NCBI GenBank assembly: GCA_900555295.1
Contig: USKN01000001.1
Location: 1-45,750 of the forward strand
Reading direction: 5' to 3'
Origin: an uncultured Eubacteriales bacterium
Lineage (GTDB): Bacteria > Bacillota > Clostridia > UMGS1810
Length of the DNA stretch: 45,750 nt
A program made the position numbers and the translations under genes. Positions 24,543 to 33,480 of the stretch are shown here, piece after piece. A model generated the notes under the pieces. It was not told the origin of the DNA. It made no database searches and saw only the letters and a program-made list of their open reading frames with translations. Position 1 is the first letter of the stretch, and each line of letters opens with the position of its first letter.

Positions 24543-25715
24543 TTACATTGCTTTGTAAGCACCGTTTTCTATAACCATAGCTTTAGGCTCTTTTGTAGGT
24601 TCGCCTGTTTCGGACCAATTCATTGTTCCCGTAACACCTTCAACGGTAATTTCGGTCATAACGGCTTTAAGTTTATCGCAAAGGTCGCTTGCGCTGATTG
24701 ACGCGTCTTTAATATCTGCTTTTTCCATTGCGGTTTTAATTGTGTAAATAGCGTCATATGCGTCTGCCGCAAACTGAATAGGAACTTCCTTAAATTTTTC
24801 TTTATAAGCGGCTGTAAACTTTTGTGTTGCTTCGTCTTTTGCGTCAGGTGCAAAAGGTGTTAAAAGCATTACACCGTCTGCCAAAGACGCGTTATCGTCG
24901 AGCTGACCTATAAGTCCGTCAAGACCGTCGCAGCCAAAGAATTTTGTTTCAAGACCTGCTTTATTTGCCTGTGTAAGTATTAAAGCGGCTTCCTGGTAAT
25001 AAATTGGGAGAAACACAAGTTCTGCTCCGCTTTCTTTAATTTTTTGAATTTGTACGGTAAAGTCTGTTGCCGAATCTTTTGTAAATGCCTGTGCAGTTGT
25101 AATTTCTATACCCTGTGTCTGTGCTTCCGATGCAAATTTTTCGTAAATACCAGATGAATATACATCAGAGCTGTTATAAATTACGGCAACTTTTTTTGCT
25201 ATATTATTTTCTGCGATATAACGAGCCGATGCTGAACCCTGGTCGGGATCGCTGAAACAAATTCTGAATGCATTGTCGTTTGCAACACAGTCAACTGCCG
25301 ATGCCGACGGTGAAATCTGAAAGATATTATCCTCTGCCGATTTTGCCGATACAGCAACGCAAGGTACGCTCGTAACTGTTCCCATAAGTACTTTCATACC
25401 CTTATCAAGAAGTGTGTTATATGCGTTAACCGATTTTTCGGCGTCGTGTTCATCGTCCTGAAAATCAAGTTTAAGTTTAATACCGTTTACTCCGCCTGCG
25501 GCATTAATTTCGTCAATTGCAAGTTCTGCACCGTTTTTAACTGCTATACCATATGATGCAGCCGCACCTGTTAAAGGACCTATTCCACCGATTAGCAATT
25601 CGGACGAATTTCCGTCATTTTTTTCTGTTTTGCCTGCAGTGTCTTTTTGGGAGCAACCTGCAAAACTCATTACAGTAAGCATAGCCGCAACCGATAATGC
25701 TAAAAACTTTTTCAT
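24543..25715 (-). CDS. livK: Branched-chain amino acid ABC transporter substrate-binding lipoprotein
   Basis: The 390-residue protein has a lipoprotein signal peptide with Cys20 in MSFAGC and a type I periplasmic-binding fold: LLIGGIGPLTGAAASYG, GVNGIKLKLDFQDDEHDAEK, SPSASAVDC and AVIYNSSDVYSSG. It captures branched-chain or related amino acids at the outer face of the membrane for LivHMGF. An AAAGGAGAGG site precedes the ATG. It heads the operon and has the best promoter of the region. Exact ligand specificity cannot be read from sequence. Confidence 0.93.
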   Translation of the reverse strand: MKKFLALSVAAMLTVMSFAGCSQKDTAGKTEKNDGNSSELLIGGIGPLTGAAASYGIAVKNGAELAIDEINAAGGVNGIKLKLDFQDDEHDAEKSVNAYNTLLDKGMKVLMGTVTSVPCVAVSAKSAEDNIFQISPSASAVDCVANDNAFRICFSDPDQGSASARYIAENNIAKKVAVIYNSSDVYSSGIYEKFASEAQTQGIEITTAQAFTKDSATDFTVQIQKIKESGAELVFLPIYYQEAALILTQANKAGLETKFFGCDGLDGLIGQLDDNASLADGVMLLTPFAPDAKDEATQKFTAAYKEKFKEVPIQFAADAYDAIYTIKTAMEKADIKDASISASDLCDKLKAVMTEITVEGVTGTMNWSETGEPTKEPKAMVIENGAYKAM

Positions 25716-25739
25716 TTAAATCCTCTCCTTTTTTTGTTT

Positions 25740-25784
25740 AATTAATATTGTGTGACACATTTTTTTAATTTCGCAATATTAATT
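25740..25784 (-). promoter_or_regulatory. Inverted repeat in the liv leader
   Basis: AATTAATATTG and CAATATTAATT form an 11-bp perfect inverted repeat around a 23-base spacer, between the liv promoter and livK. It could be a leader stem-loop or a two-half-site operator. No regulator is encoded next to it. Confidence 0.5.
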
Positions 25785-25792
25785 TTAACGTA

Positions 25793-25821
25793 ATTTTAAG
25801 ATATTATGCACGTTTTGTCAA
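25793..25821 (-). promoter_or_regulatory. Sigma-A promoter of the liv operon
   Basis: On the minus strand TTGACA (25821-25816) and TAAAAT (25798-25793) are 17 bases apart and lie about 80 bp ahead of livK. The -35 lies in a 14-base block identical to one in the acn promoter. Confidence 0.75.
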
Positions 25822-25921
25822 TAGCTTTAATTGTTTTTTGTGAATATTTTGTAACTTTTATGAATTGTCGGTACAATATTTATTCAAAAATTAAGTCCGT
25901 AAAAACGTTTTCTAGCAAAAA

Positions 25922-27133
25922 TTACAACATTTTTGCAAGTCTTTCTCCAACAGCAACCAAAAAATCACGTGTATTAACTTTCTTTTTGTTTTCCAAAGTT
26001 GAAAGCAAATACAAATCGCCCGTCATAACTCCGCTCTCTATTGTTTCTATTGTTGCCCTTTCAAGCAAATCGGCATATTTTACAAGTTCATCAAGTCCGT
26101 CAAGCATTCCGCGTTTTCTAAACGCACCAGACCAGGCAAAAATTGTTGCAACTGAATTTGTTGATGTTTCTTCGCCTTTAAGATGTTTGTAATAATGGCG
26201 CTGAACCGTGCCGTGAGCCGCCTCATACTCGTATACTCCGTCGGGTGATACAAGCACGCTTGTCATCATTGCAAGAGAGCCGTATGCCGTTGCAACCATA
26301 TCGCTCATCACATCGCCGTCATAGTTTTTGCAAGCCCAAATATATCCGCCCTCGGAGCGAATTACTCTTGCAACGGCGTCGTCTATAAGCGTATAGAAAT
26401 ACTCTATATTTGCTTTTTCAAATTTATCTTTATATTCGTTTTCAAATATTTCTCTGAAAATATCTTTAAATCTGTGGTCATATTTCTTTGAAATGGTATC
26501 TTTTGTTGCAAACCACAAATCCTGTTTTGTATCGAGCGCATAATTAAAGCAGCAGCGTGCAAAGCTCGATATTGACTTATCTGTATTGTGAAGTCCCTGT
26601 ATAATGCCCGACGTACCGTTAAATGTGTGAATTACTTCTCTTTTTTCGGCACCGTCCGCCATTGTGCATACAAGCTCGCATTTTGAGCCTTCGGGCACTT
26701 GCATTTCGGTGTTTTTATATACATCGCCATAAGCGTGACGCGCTATTGTAATAGGCTTTGTCCAAGTGGGTATATACGGAGTAATGCCATTTACCGTAAT
26801 AGGCGCGCGGAACACCGTTCCGTCAAGTATGGCACGAATTGTACCGTTGGGCGATTTCCACATTTCTTTTAAATTGTACTCTGTCATTCTGTCGGCATTT
26901 GGGGTAATTGTAGCACATTTAACCGCAACACCGTATTTTTTTGTTGCCTCCGCGGAATCAACCGTTACTTTATCGTCGGTTTCGTTTCTGTGTTCGAGTC
27001 CCAAATCATAATATTCCGATTTTAAATCAACATACGGCAAAATGAGAATATCTTTAATCATTTTCCATATTACTCTTGTCATTTCGTCGCCGTCCATCTC
27101 AACGAGAGGCGTTTTCATTGCTATTTTCTGCAT
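25922..27133 (-). CDS. icd: NADP-dependent isocitrate dehydrogenase, homodimeric (eukaryote-like) type
   Basis: The 403-residue protein converts isocitrate to 2-oxoglutarate and CO2. Landmarks are VEMDGDEMTRVIWKMIKD, the substrate-loop SPNGTIRAILDGTVFRAPI, KNYDGDVMSDMVATAYGSL with metal-binding aspartates, and EAAHGTVQRHY before the coenzyme site. Length and motifs match the type II IDH group shared with mitochondria and some bacteria, not the E. coli-type enzyme. It lies 19 bp after acn in one operon, forming the oxidative half of the citrate pathway toward glutamate. Citrate synthase is not in the window. Confidence 0.95.
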   Translation of the reverse strand: MQKIAMKTPLVEMDGDEMTRVIWKMIKDILILPYVDLKSEYYDLGLEHRNETDDKVTVDSAEATKKYGVAVKCATITPNADRMTEYNLKEMWKSPNGTIRAILDGTVFRAPITVNGITPYIPTWTKPITIARHAYGDVYKNTEMQVPEGSKCELVCTMADGAEKREVIHTFNGTSGIIQGLHNTDKSISSFARCCFNYALDTKQDLWFATKDTISKKYDHRFKDIFREIFENEYKDKFEKANIEYFYTLIDDAVARVIRSEGGYIWACKNYDGDVMSDMVATAYGSLAMMTSVLVSPDGVYEYEAAHGTVQRHYYKHLKGEETSTNSVATIFAWSGAFRKRGMLDGLDELVKYADLLERATIETIESGVMTGDLYLLSTLENKKKVNTRDFLVAVGERLAKML

Positions 27134-27152
27134 TTAAATCAACTCCTGTATG

Positions 27153-29090
27153 TTAGTTATTAAGCGCTTGTTTTGTAAAGTCCAACAATCCGCCGGCCTT
27201 AATAATTTGTTTTGCGCGTTCGCTCAAATCGCATACGCACTCAATTTTTTCTCCGTTTGTTTTGTTTTCCAAAACAATGTCTTTGCCGTTTTCTATGCAA
27301 TCGTCAAGATTATCAAGGCATAAACTGTCGCCGAGATTAATTTTGTCGTAATCGCTTTCGTTTTTAAATGTAAGCGGAAGTATTCCGGCATTTATAAGGT
27401 TTGAACGGTGTATTCTTGCAAAAGATTTTACAACAACCGCTTTAACACCGAGATAAAGAGGTGCAAGCGCGGCATGTTCTCTTGACGAACCCTGTCCGTA
27501 ATTTACTCCGCCGACTATTATACTTTTGCCGAGCTTTTTGGCTCTTGCGGGGAAATCGGTATCGCATACCGTAAAGCAATACTCGCTTATTGCAGGTATA
27601 TTTGAACGTAAAGGAAGTATTTTTGCACCTGCCGGCATAATATGGTCGGTTGTTATATTGTCACCGCATTTAAGCGAACACTCGCACTCGATTTTGTTTT
27701 CAAGCTCGCTTGTTTGGGGATAAGGTTTAATGTTGGGTCCGCGCAGAATTTCAACCTTATCGGCATCCTTTTCGTCCGCCGGAGGTACTATCATATTATC
27801 GTTGATTGTAAATTCTTTCGGTATTTTAAATTCGGGCATTTCGCCTATATCACGCGGGTCTGTAAGATATCCGTTTACCGCCGATATTGCCGCAAGTTCG
27901 GGCGATACCAAATAAATCTGTCCGTCTTTTGTTCCGCTTCTGCCCTCAAAGTTACGGTTAAATGTTCTAAGCGATATTCCCTTTGAGTTTGGCGACTGCC
28001 CCATACCTATACAAGGACCGCAAGCGCTTTCGAGTATTCTTGCGCCCGCGTCTATCATTATAGCAAGCGCACCGTTTTCGGCAAGCATATTAAGAACTTG
28101 CTTTGAACCCGGGGCAATTGCAAGCGATACGTCGGGGTGTACGGTTTTGCCTTTTAAAATATGCGCAACTTTTAACATATCGGTAAGCGAACTGTTTGTG
28201 CAGGAACCTATACATACCTGGTCTATTTTCATATTTTTAAGCTCGCTTGCACGTTTTACGTTATCGGGCGAATGAGGACATGCAACAAGCGGTTCAAGAT
28301 TTGAAAGGTCAATATCTATCTGCTCATCATACACAGCGTCATCATCTGCCGCAAGCGGCTGCCATACATCGCCGCGTTTTTGCGCCGTTAAAAATTCTTT
28401 TGTAACTTCGTCGGACGGGAAAATTGAAGTAGTTGCTCCAAGCTCCGCACCCATATTTGTAATTGTGGCACGTTCGGGCACCGAAAGAGTTTTTACACCC
28501 TCGCCGCAATACTCCATAACCTTGCCCACTCCGCCTTTAACGCTTATTCTTCTCAACACTTCCAAAATAACGTCTTTAGCCGAAACCCAAGGATTTAATT
28601 TACCCGTTAAATTAACTTTAACAATTTTGGGATATGTTATATAATATGCTCCTCCGCCCATTGCAACGGCAACATCAAGTCCGCCTGCGCCTATGGCGAT
28701 CATACCCAAGCCGCCGCCTGTAGGCGTATGGCTGTCTGAACCAATTAATGTTTTACCCGGCACACCGAAACGTTCAAGGTGAACCTGGTGGCAAATTCCG
28801 TTACCCGGTCTTGAAAAATATATGCCGTGTTTTTTTGCCACAGAGCCTATAAAACGGTGGTCGTCGGCATTTTCAAATCCCGACTGAAGTGTATTATGAT
28901 CTATATATGCAACCGAACGTTCGGTTCTAACGCGGGGTATTCCCATTGCCTCAAATTCAAGATATGCCATTGTCCCTGTAGCGTCTTGAGTAAGAGTTTG
29001 ATCTATTCGTATTCCTATTTCATTTCCTTTTTTAAACTCGCCGTCAACTACGTGAGCTTTTAAAATTTTTTCTGTAAGTGTTAAACCCAT
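27153..29090 (-). CDS. acn: Aconitate hydratase
   Basis: The 645-residue protein starts at the ATG at 29090 behind GGGAGGAA; the longer frame to 29144 has no site. The cluster ligands are in CIGSCTNSS and ACGPCIGMG, the 4Fe-4S set of aconitases. The C-terminal swivel domain shows GDNITTDHIMPAG and YGQGSSREHAALAP. At about 645 residues it is the short, LeuC-like aconitase form common in anaerobic Firmicutes. It isomerises citrate to isocitrate and is followed by icd. Its own TTGACA promoter lies at 29144-29173. Confidence 0.94.
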   Translation of the reverse strand: MGLTLTEKILKAHVVDGEFKKGNEIGIRIDQTLTQDATGTMAYLEFEAMGIPRVRTERSVAYIDHNTLQSGFENADDHRFIGSVAKKHGIYFSRPGNGICHQVHLERFGVPGKTLIGSDSHTPTGGGLGMIAIGAGGLDVAVAMGGGAYYITYPKIVKVNLTGKLNPWVSAKDVILEVLRRISVKGGVGKVMEYCGEGVKTLSVPERATITNMGAELGATTSIFPSDEVTKEFLTAQKRGDVWQPLAADDDAVYDEQIDIDLSNLEPLVACPHSPDNVKRASELKNMKIDQVCIGSCTNSSLTDMLKVAHILKGKTVHPDVSLAIAPGSKQVLNMLAENGALAIMIDAGARILESACGPCIGMGQSPNSKGISLRTFNRNFEGRSGTKDGQIYLVSPELAAISAVNGYLTDPRDIGEMPEFKIPKEFTINDNMIVPPADEKDADKVEILRGPNIKPYPQTSELENKIECECSLKCGDNITTDHIMPAGAKILPLRSNIPAISEYCFTVCDTDFPARAKKLGKSIIVGGVNYGQGSSREHAALAPLYLGVKAVVVKSFARIHRSNLINAGILPLTFKNESDYDKINLGDSLCLDNLDDCIENGKDIVLENKTNGEKIECVCDLSERAKQIIKAGGLLDFTKQALNN

Positions 29091-29143
29091 TTTATTATTC
29101 CTCCCAATAAATTCTACCGACGGATAATAAACCGTTTTATACA

Positions 29144-29173
29144 ATAATACTACCTTTATATACGTTTTGTCAA
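29144..29173 (-). promoter_or_regulatory. Sigma-A promoter of acn-icd
   Basis: On the minus strand TTGACA (29173-29168) and TATTAT (29149-29144) are 18 bases apart, about 55 bp ahead of acn. A small palindrome, AACAT-ATAA-ATGTT at 29178-29191, abuts the -35 and may be an operator. Confidence 0.7.
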
Positions 29174-29213
29174 TATGAACATATAAATGTTATATTCATT
29201 TCACAGTTAAATT

Positions 29214-30409
29214 TTAATTTTTTTCGTATATTTTATTTATATTTCGCTCTAAAAACTTAATACAAACAAGCATTACGGAAGGAAAAACAACTGCGCACAA
29301 AAGCCCTGCCTTAATGGGCGACGAATTAAGCGTTAAAAACGACGCACCCACAGATACCGTTTCGGGACCCAAAAAACAGCCTATATCTCCAAACATAGCA
29401 AGTATGGCAAAAAGCGAAGCGCCCGCCCCGGGCATAACCGATGACGAAAGGCTTAAAATGCCCGGCCACATAAGCCCTACCGACATACCGCACATTGCAC
29501 AGCCCAAAAGCCCCATAACGGGGTTGGGAATTAATGTTGCCGTACCGTAGCCTATAACGCACAAAACCGCGCTGTACTTTAAAAATTTTATTAAATTTAA
29601 ATTTGCTCCGAATTTGGCATAAAATACCCTTGAAAGCCCCATAAAAAGCGCAAACATACAAGGCCCGAGCAAATCTCCGACTGTTTTTGAAACTTTAAGT
29701 CCCGTTTCGGCAAAATACGACGCCCATTGCGACATACCGAGTTCCGACGCACCCGAGCATACCATAAGAAGTGCAAACAATAAAAATGCCTTGCTTTTTA
29801 TAAGTTTGGACATTTTAAGCTCATCGGATTTTGAACTGTCAAGCGTATATATAGGCGCACCTATAAACGATATTGCGGTACATACGGGAACAATTGCCCA
29901 CAAGGCTGCAAGATAATGCCACTTTTGTATACCGAAAACCGAAAAAAACAGTGTGCTCGACAACACCGTAAGCATTTGCCCCCAGCAATAAAAGGAATGC
30001 ATAAGGCTCATTACCGTATCTTTGTTTTTTGTGGGCAGCGCCTCGGTCATAGGACTTACAATAACCTCTATCATACCCGAACCCATTGCGTAAAAGACAA
30101 CCGCAACGGTTAATGACAGGAGTTTGTTTGCCATAACCGCAGGCAGCACCGCAAGGCTGACGCGCACAGCGCCGTTATTATTATTTTGCGATAGTTGAAT
30201 TTATCGGCAATTTTTGAGCCGAGCCAATCCACAAACATTTGTATTATAAAATTAAGCGATACAAGAAACCCGAGCTGTGCCGTTGTAATTTTATAAACCG
30301 TTTGAAACGTAAAAAACAAAAGCGGTACAAAGTTGTTTATTACCGCGCTTGTTATATATGCCGCAAAACAGCTGTATAATGTGTGTTTGTAATTGCTTTT
30401 GCCTGCCAT
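29214..30409 (-). pseudogene. MFS transporter gene with a frameshift
   Basis: Two overlapping minus-strand frames make one major facilitator. The first (ATG at 30409 after GGGGG, stop at 30110) encodes the first two or three helices and the typical MFS loop WLGSKIADKFNYRKIII. The second frame, entered at about 30165-30185, continues with SLAVLPAVMANKLLSL and the remaining helices through GMSVGLMWPGILSLSSSVMP to 29214. A single-base gain or loss near the AATAATAATAACGG stretch explains it. The second part matches MFS sugar or FucP-like transporters in general form. It diverges from the sugar isomerase gene. It could be a real pseudogene or an assembly error. Confidence 0.8.
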
Positions 30410-30501
30410 AATTATGTCCCCCATTCATAATACTGATATTTTACATTAATATATAAATTAAGTCAAGATGTTTTTACAAAAATCAATATTGTGCAAATAA
30501 A

Positions 30502-30543
30502 TGTCAAAATTATTGTTGACATCCGATTTATAGCTGATATAAT
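30502..30543 (+). promoter_or_regulatory. Promoter with overlapping inverted repeat, isomerase/Gfo-Idh operon
   Basis: TTGACA at 30516-30521 and a perfect TATAAT at 30538-30543 are 16 bases apart, about 45 bp ahead of the gene. TGTCAA at 30502-30507 forms an inverted repeat with the -35 itself across 8 bases, a possible operator half-site pair. Confidence 0.75.
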
Positions 30544-30586
30544 ATAAATAACTTATTAAATAACAATATACGGAGGTATACATATT

Positions 30587-31555
30587 ATGGAATTAGCGGT
30601 AATGTCACCCGTTTTAAATCAAATGGGACTTGAAAAAGCATTAAGATATTTGTCAACGCTCGGCGTTGACAGTGTAGAGCTCGGCGTGGGCGGATATCCC
30701 GGAAAAGTATTGTGCGATGCCAAAGATTTTTTAGATAATCCCGAAAAAATCAATAATTTGCAAAATCTGCTCAAAGAAATCAACTTGAAAATATGTGCGC
30801 TTGCGGCACACGGCAATTATATTCACCCCAACAAAGAAATTGCGTCTCAATATGAAGAAGATTTGGATAATGCAATTTTACTTGCCGAAAAAATGGGCAT
30901 TGACACAATTATAGGTTTTTCGGGCTGCCCGGGCGACTGCCCCGACAGCAAATACCCCAATTGGGTTACCTGCCCCTGGCCTCAAGACTTTTTACAAATT
31001 CTTGAATGGCAATGGAACGAAGTACTTATTCCGTTTTGGAAAAACAAAGTTGAATTTGCAAAACAACACGGCATTAAAAAAATTGCGCTTGAAATGCACC
31101 CCGGATTTATGGTGTACAACCCCGAAACACTTTTAAAACTGCGTGCGGCGGTTGGCGATATAATAGGCGCAAACTTTGACCCGAGCCATCTTTTCTGGCA
31201 GGGAATAAAGCCTGCCGAGGCAATTAAAAAGCTCGGTAAAGAAAATGCCATTTATCATTTCCACGCAAAAGATACAAAAATTGATGTAAATACGCAGGTA
31301 AACGGAGTTCTCGACACAAAGAGCTACGGTGATACACTTAACCGTTCGTGGGTATTCAGAACCGTTGGATACGGTCACTCAAAAAGTGAATGGAACGATA
31401 TGATAAGCACACTTCAAATGGTTGGATATAACGGTGCAATAAGCATTGAACACGAAGACGGACTTATGAGTCCAAAAGAGGGTCTTGAAAAAGCCATTGC
31501 GTTTTTAAAAGAAGTTTTAATATACGAGAAAGCAGGCGAAATGTGGTGGGCGTAA
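30587..31555 (+). CDS. Sugar phosphate isomerase/epimerase family TIM-barrel protein
   Basis: The 322-residue protein belongs to the xylose-isomerase-like TIM-barrel family. Candidate metal ligands are Glu in IALEMHPGF, Asp in GANFDPSHLFWQG, His in IYHFHAKDTK and the late Glu in ISIEHEDG. GFSGCPGDCPDSKYPNW and WVTCPWPQDF are long loops typical of a subgroup that travels with Gfo/Idh oxidoreductases. Probable chemistry is isomerisation, epimerisation or beta-elimination on a sugar, cyclitol or oxo-glycoside; the substrate is unknown. CGGAGGT precedes the ATG. The next gene overlaps its last codons. Confidence 0.85.
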   Translation: MELAVMSPVLNQMGLEKALRYLSTLGVDSVELGVGGYPGKVLCDAKDFLDNPEKINNLQNLLKEINLKICALAAHGNYIHPNKEIASQYEEDLDNAILLAEKMGIDTIIGFSGCPGDCPDSKYPNWVTCPWPQDFLQILEWQWNEVLIPFWKNKVEFAKQHGIKKIALEMHPGFMVYNPETLLKLRAAVGDIIGANFDPSHLFWQGIKPAEAIKKLGKENAIYHFHAKDTKIDVNTQVNGVLDTKSYGDTLNRSWVFRTVGYGHSKSEWNDMISTLQMVGYNGAISIEHEDGLMSPKEGLEKAIAFLKEVLIYEKAGEMWWA

Positions 31556-32619
31556 ACACAAAAATATACAATCTCGGAATAATAGGTTTCGGCGGTATGG
31601 CGGGCAATCACGTAAAACAGCTGTCAAAAGGTAATGTCCCCGTTAAAATAAAGGGTGTGTACGATATAAACGACGCGCGTCTTACTGCGGCAAAAGAAAT
31701 GGGCTTTACCGCATACCCGTCAAAAGAAGCATTGTTTGCCGACAGCGATATTGACATTGTGCTTGTTGCAACAACAAATGAAGTACATAAAGAACTTGCA
31801 ATTGAGGCGCTAAAATCAGGTAAACACGTTATATGCGAAAAACCCGTAACCATAACTCACACCGAACTTGAAGAAATTATAGATACCGCAAAAAAATGCA
31901 ATAAGATATTTACAATAGACCAAAACAGACGTTTTAACCGTGATTTTATAAATGTTTGGAGAAATATAGACAAAGGACTTATAGGCAAGCCCTATGTAAT
32001 AGAATCGCGCGTTGAAGGCTCACGCGGTATGCCGACGGGCTGGAGAACTCTTAAAAGACTTGGCGGCGGTATGATGTTTGATTGGGGAGTTCACCTTATA
32101 GACCAAATGATGTATATGGTAAACGAAAAAGTTGTAAATGTATTTTGCAAAATGTATAAAATACAATACCCGGAAGTTGATGATAACTTCAGACTGACAA
32201 TGACATTTGAAAGCGGTCTTACGGCGCATATTGAAGTTTCCACAAACAACTTTATAACGCACCCCCGTTTTTACGTTCTCGGTACGCAAGGCACAATGAT
32301 TGTAACCGATTGGGACGGAACGGGACGTATTGTACGCAAAATTGCCGAAGATAATGAGTGGACGGACGAAATTGTTTATACAAAAGCAGGACCCACAAAA
32401 ACAATGGCGCCGCGCAATCCCGCGTCGATTGAAGAAATTGAATTAACCGAACCCAAAGATGTTGAAGATAATCTCGACCCTGTTTACCGTCAGCTTGTAA
32501 ATGCTATTGAGGGACAGGAACTTTTAATAAAACCCGAACAGGCATTAAGAGTTGTAAAGGTAATGGAGGCGGCATTTAAGTCCGCCGATGAGGGAATAGC
32601 GGTAAAAACCGATATTTAG
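31543..32619 (+). CDS. Gfo/Idh/MocA family oxidoreductase
   Basis: The 358-residue protein has the N-terminal Rossmann fold (YNLGIIGFGGMAGNHVKQL, then LVATTNEVHKELAIEAL), the hallmark CEKPVTI catalytic-lysine motif and a C-terminal beta-sheet domain with GGGMMFDWGVHLIDQMMYM, whose Asp and His usually act in catalysis. It starts with GTG inside the last codons of the isomerase gene (overlap of 13 bases), so translation is coupled. Such enzymes oxidise or reduce a ring hydroxyl with NAD(P). A clear terminator follows at 32654. Substrate unknown. Confidence 0.88.
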   Translation: MVGVNTKIYNLGIIGFGGMAGNHVKQLSKGNVPVKIKGVYDINDARLTAAKEMGFTAYPSKEALFADSDIDIVLVATTNEVHKELAIEALKSGKHVICEKPVTITHTELEEIIDTAKKCNKIFTIDQNRRFNRDFINVWRNIDKGLIGKPYVIESRVEGSRGMPTGWRTLKRLGGGMMFDWGVHLIDQMMYMVNEKVVNVFCKMYKIQYPEVDDNFRLTMTFESGLTAHIEVSTNNFITHPRFYVLGTQGTMIVTDWDGTGRIVRKIAEDNEWTDEIVYTKAGPTKTMAPRNPASIEEIELTEPKDVEDNLDPVYRQLVNAIEGQELLIKPEQALRVVKVMEAAFKSADEGIAVKTDI

Positions 32620-32653
32620 TTGAACAGCATCTTAGGCAAAAAAATTAAATATG

Positions 32654-32722
32654 GGACACCTTATTGAAATAATGTATTACAAATCCTACTTTTTTACATT
32701 TTTCGACAAGGTGTCCTTTTTT
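32654..32722 (+). terminator. Terminator of the isomerase/Gfo-Idh operon
   Basis: GGACACCTT and AAGGTGTCC pair over 9 bp across a long AT-rich loop and are followed by six T. It lies 35 bp after the operon's last stop. Confidence 0.75.
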
Positions 32723-32767
32723 ACGTACAGCTTATAATGTAAAATATGCTTATAGGAGATGATAAGT

Positions 32768-32881
32768 ATGTATTCATTATTAATTAATTTTTTGTTGGCA
32801 AGCGGATATGTTACGTTAATATCAATGATTATAGCAATTCCCGTATTAATACTTGAGAAAAAGTTAAATCCCGAGGTGTAA
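32768..32881 (+). CDS. 37-residue single-pass membrane peptide
   Basis: An ATG at 32768 follows AGGAG after nine bases and opens a 37-codon frame to a TAA at 32881. The product begins MYSLLINFLLASGYVTL and continues through an ISMIIAIPVLI hydrophobic core, ending in the charged EKKLNPEV. One membrane helix fills most of it. It lies between the terminator of the sugar operon and the Rrf2 promoter. Good ribosome site and amino-acid pattern support it; I do not recognise a family. Confidence 0.55.
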   Translation: MYSLLINFLLASGYVTLISMIIAIPVLILEKKLNPEV

Positions 32882-32918
32882 AAAAAGTATAAAAAACCAC
32901 AAATTTATGTATCGCCTC

Positions 32919-32951
32919 TTGAAAACCTACTAAATATATGTTATTATAGTA
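32919..32951 (+). promoter_or_regulatory. Rrf2 gene promoter with overlapping inverted repeat
   Basis: TTGAAA at 32919-32924 and TATTAT at 32942-32947 are 17 bases apart. TACTA at 32928-32932 and TAGTA at 32947-32951 form an inverted repeat over the promoter, a plausible autoregulatory site since Rrf2 proteins often repress their own genes. Confidence 0.55.
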
Positions 32952-32973
32952 ATATGAATTGAGGTGTGTATAA

Positions 32974-33411
32974 ATGAAAATTTCAACAAAAGGACGTTAT
33001 GCGGTAAGAATGCTTCTTGACCTTGCCGAGCACGGCGAAGGAAAATTTGTCGCACTTAAAGAAGTTGCCGAGCGTCAGGGTATATCAAAAAAATATTTGG
33101 AACAAATTGTTACCATACTTAATAAATCGGACATACTCATTACAAACAGAGGATTTCAAGGCGGGTACAAGCTTGCCCAATCCCCCGATAAACTTACTTT
33201 AGGTAAAATATTAAGACTTACCGAGGGCAGTCTGTCGCCCGTACCCTGCCTTGAACACACGCCAAACACTTGCGTACGCAGCAATACGTGCGCCACGCTG
33301 TATGTATGGCAAGGGTTATATGATGTAATAAACAATTACCTCGACGCAATAACCCTGCAAGATATTTTGGATAAACAAATACAAAGCTACTCAAACGACT
33401 ATACAATATAA
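32974..33411 (+). CDS. Rrf2 family transcriptional regulator with three-cysteine motif
   Basis: The 145-residue protein has the Rrf2 winged helix (MKISTKGRYAVRMLLDLAEH, ISKKYLEQIV, GFQGGYKLAQSP). In the C-terminal half it has Cys92, Cys100 and Cys106, spaced C-x7-C-x5-C. This fits an iron-sulfur-binding Rrf2 protein such as NsrR or IscR and differs from cysteine-less CymR. It would sense NO, oxidants or cluster status. GAGGTG precedes the ATG. No isc or suf gene follows, so its targets lie elsewhere. The exact subgroup is not decided. Confidence 0.88.
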   Translation: MKISTKGRYAVRMLLDLAEHGEGKFVALKEVAERQGISKKYLEQIVTILNKSDILITNRGFQGGYKLAQSPDKLTLGKILRLTEGSLSPVPCLEHTPNTCVRSNTCATLYVWQGLYDVINNYLDAITLQDILDKQIQSYSNDYTI

Positions 33412-33480
33412 AACAATAAAACAAGTTATTTTGTAAAACAAATTAAAATATGAATTGTATATTGGCCAACCACAAAAAAA

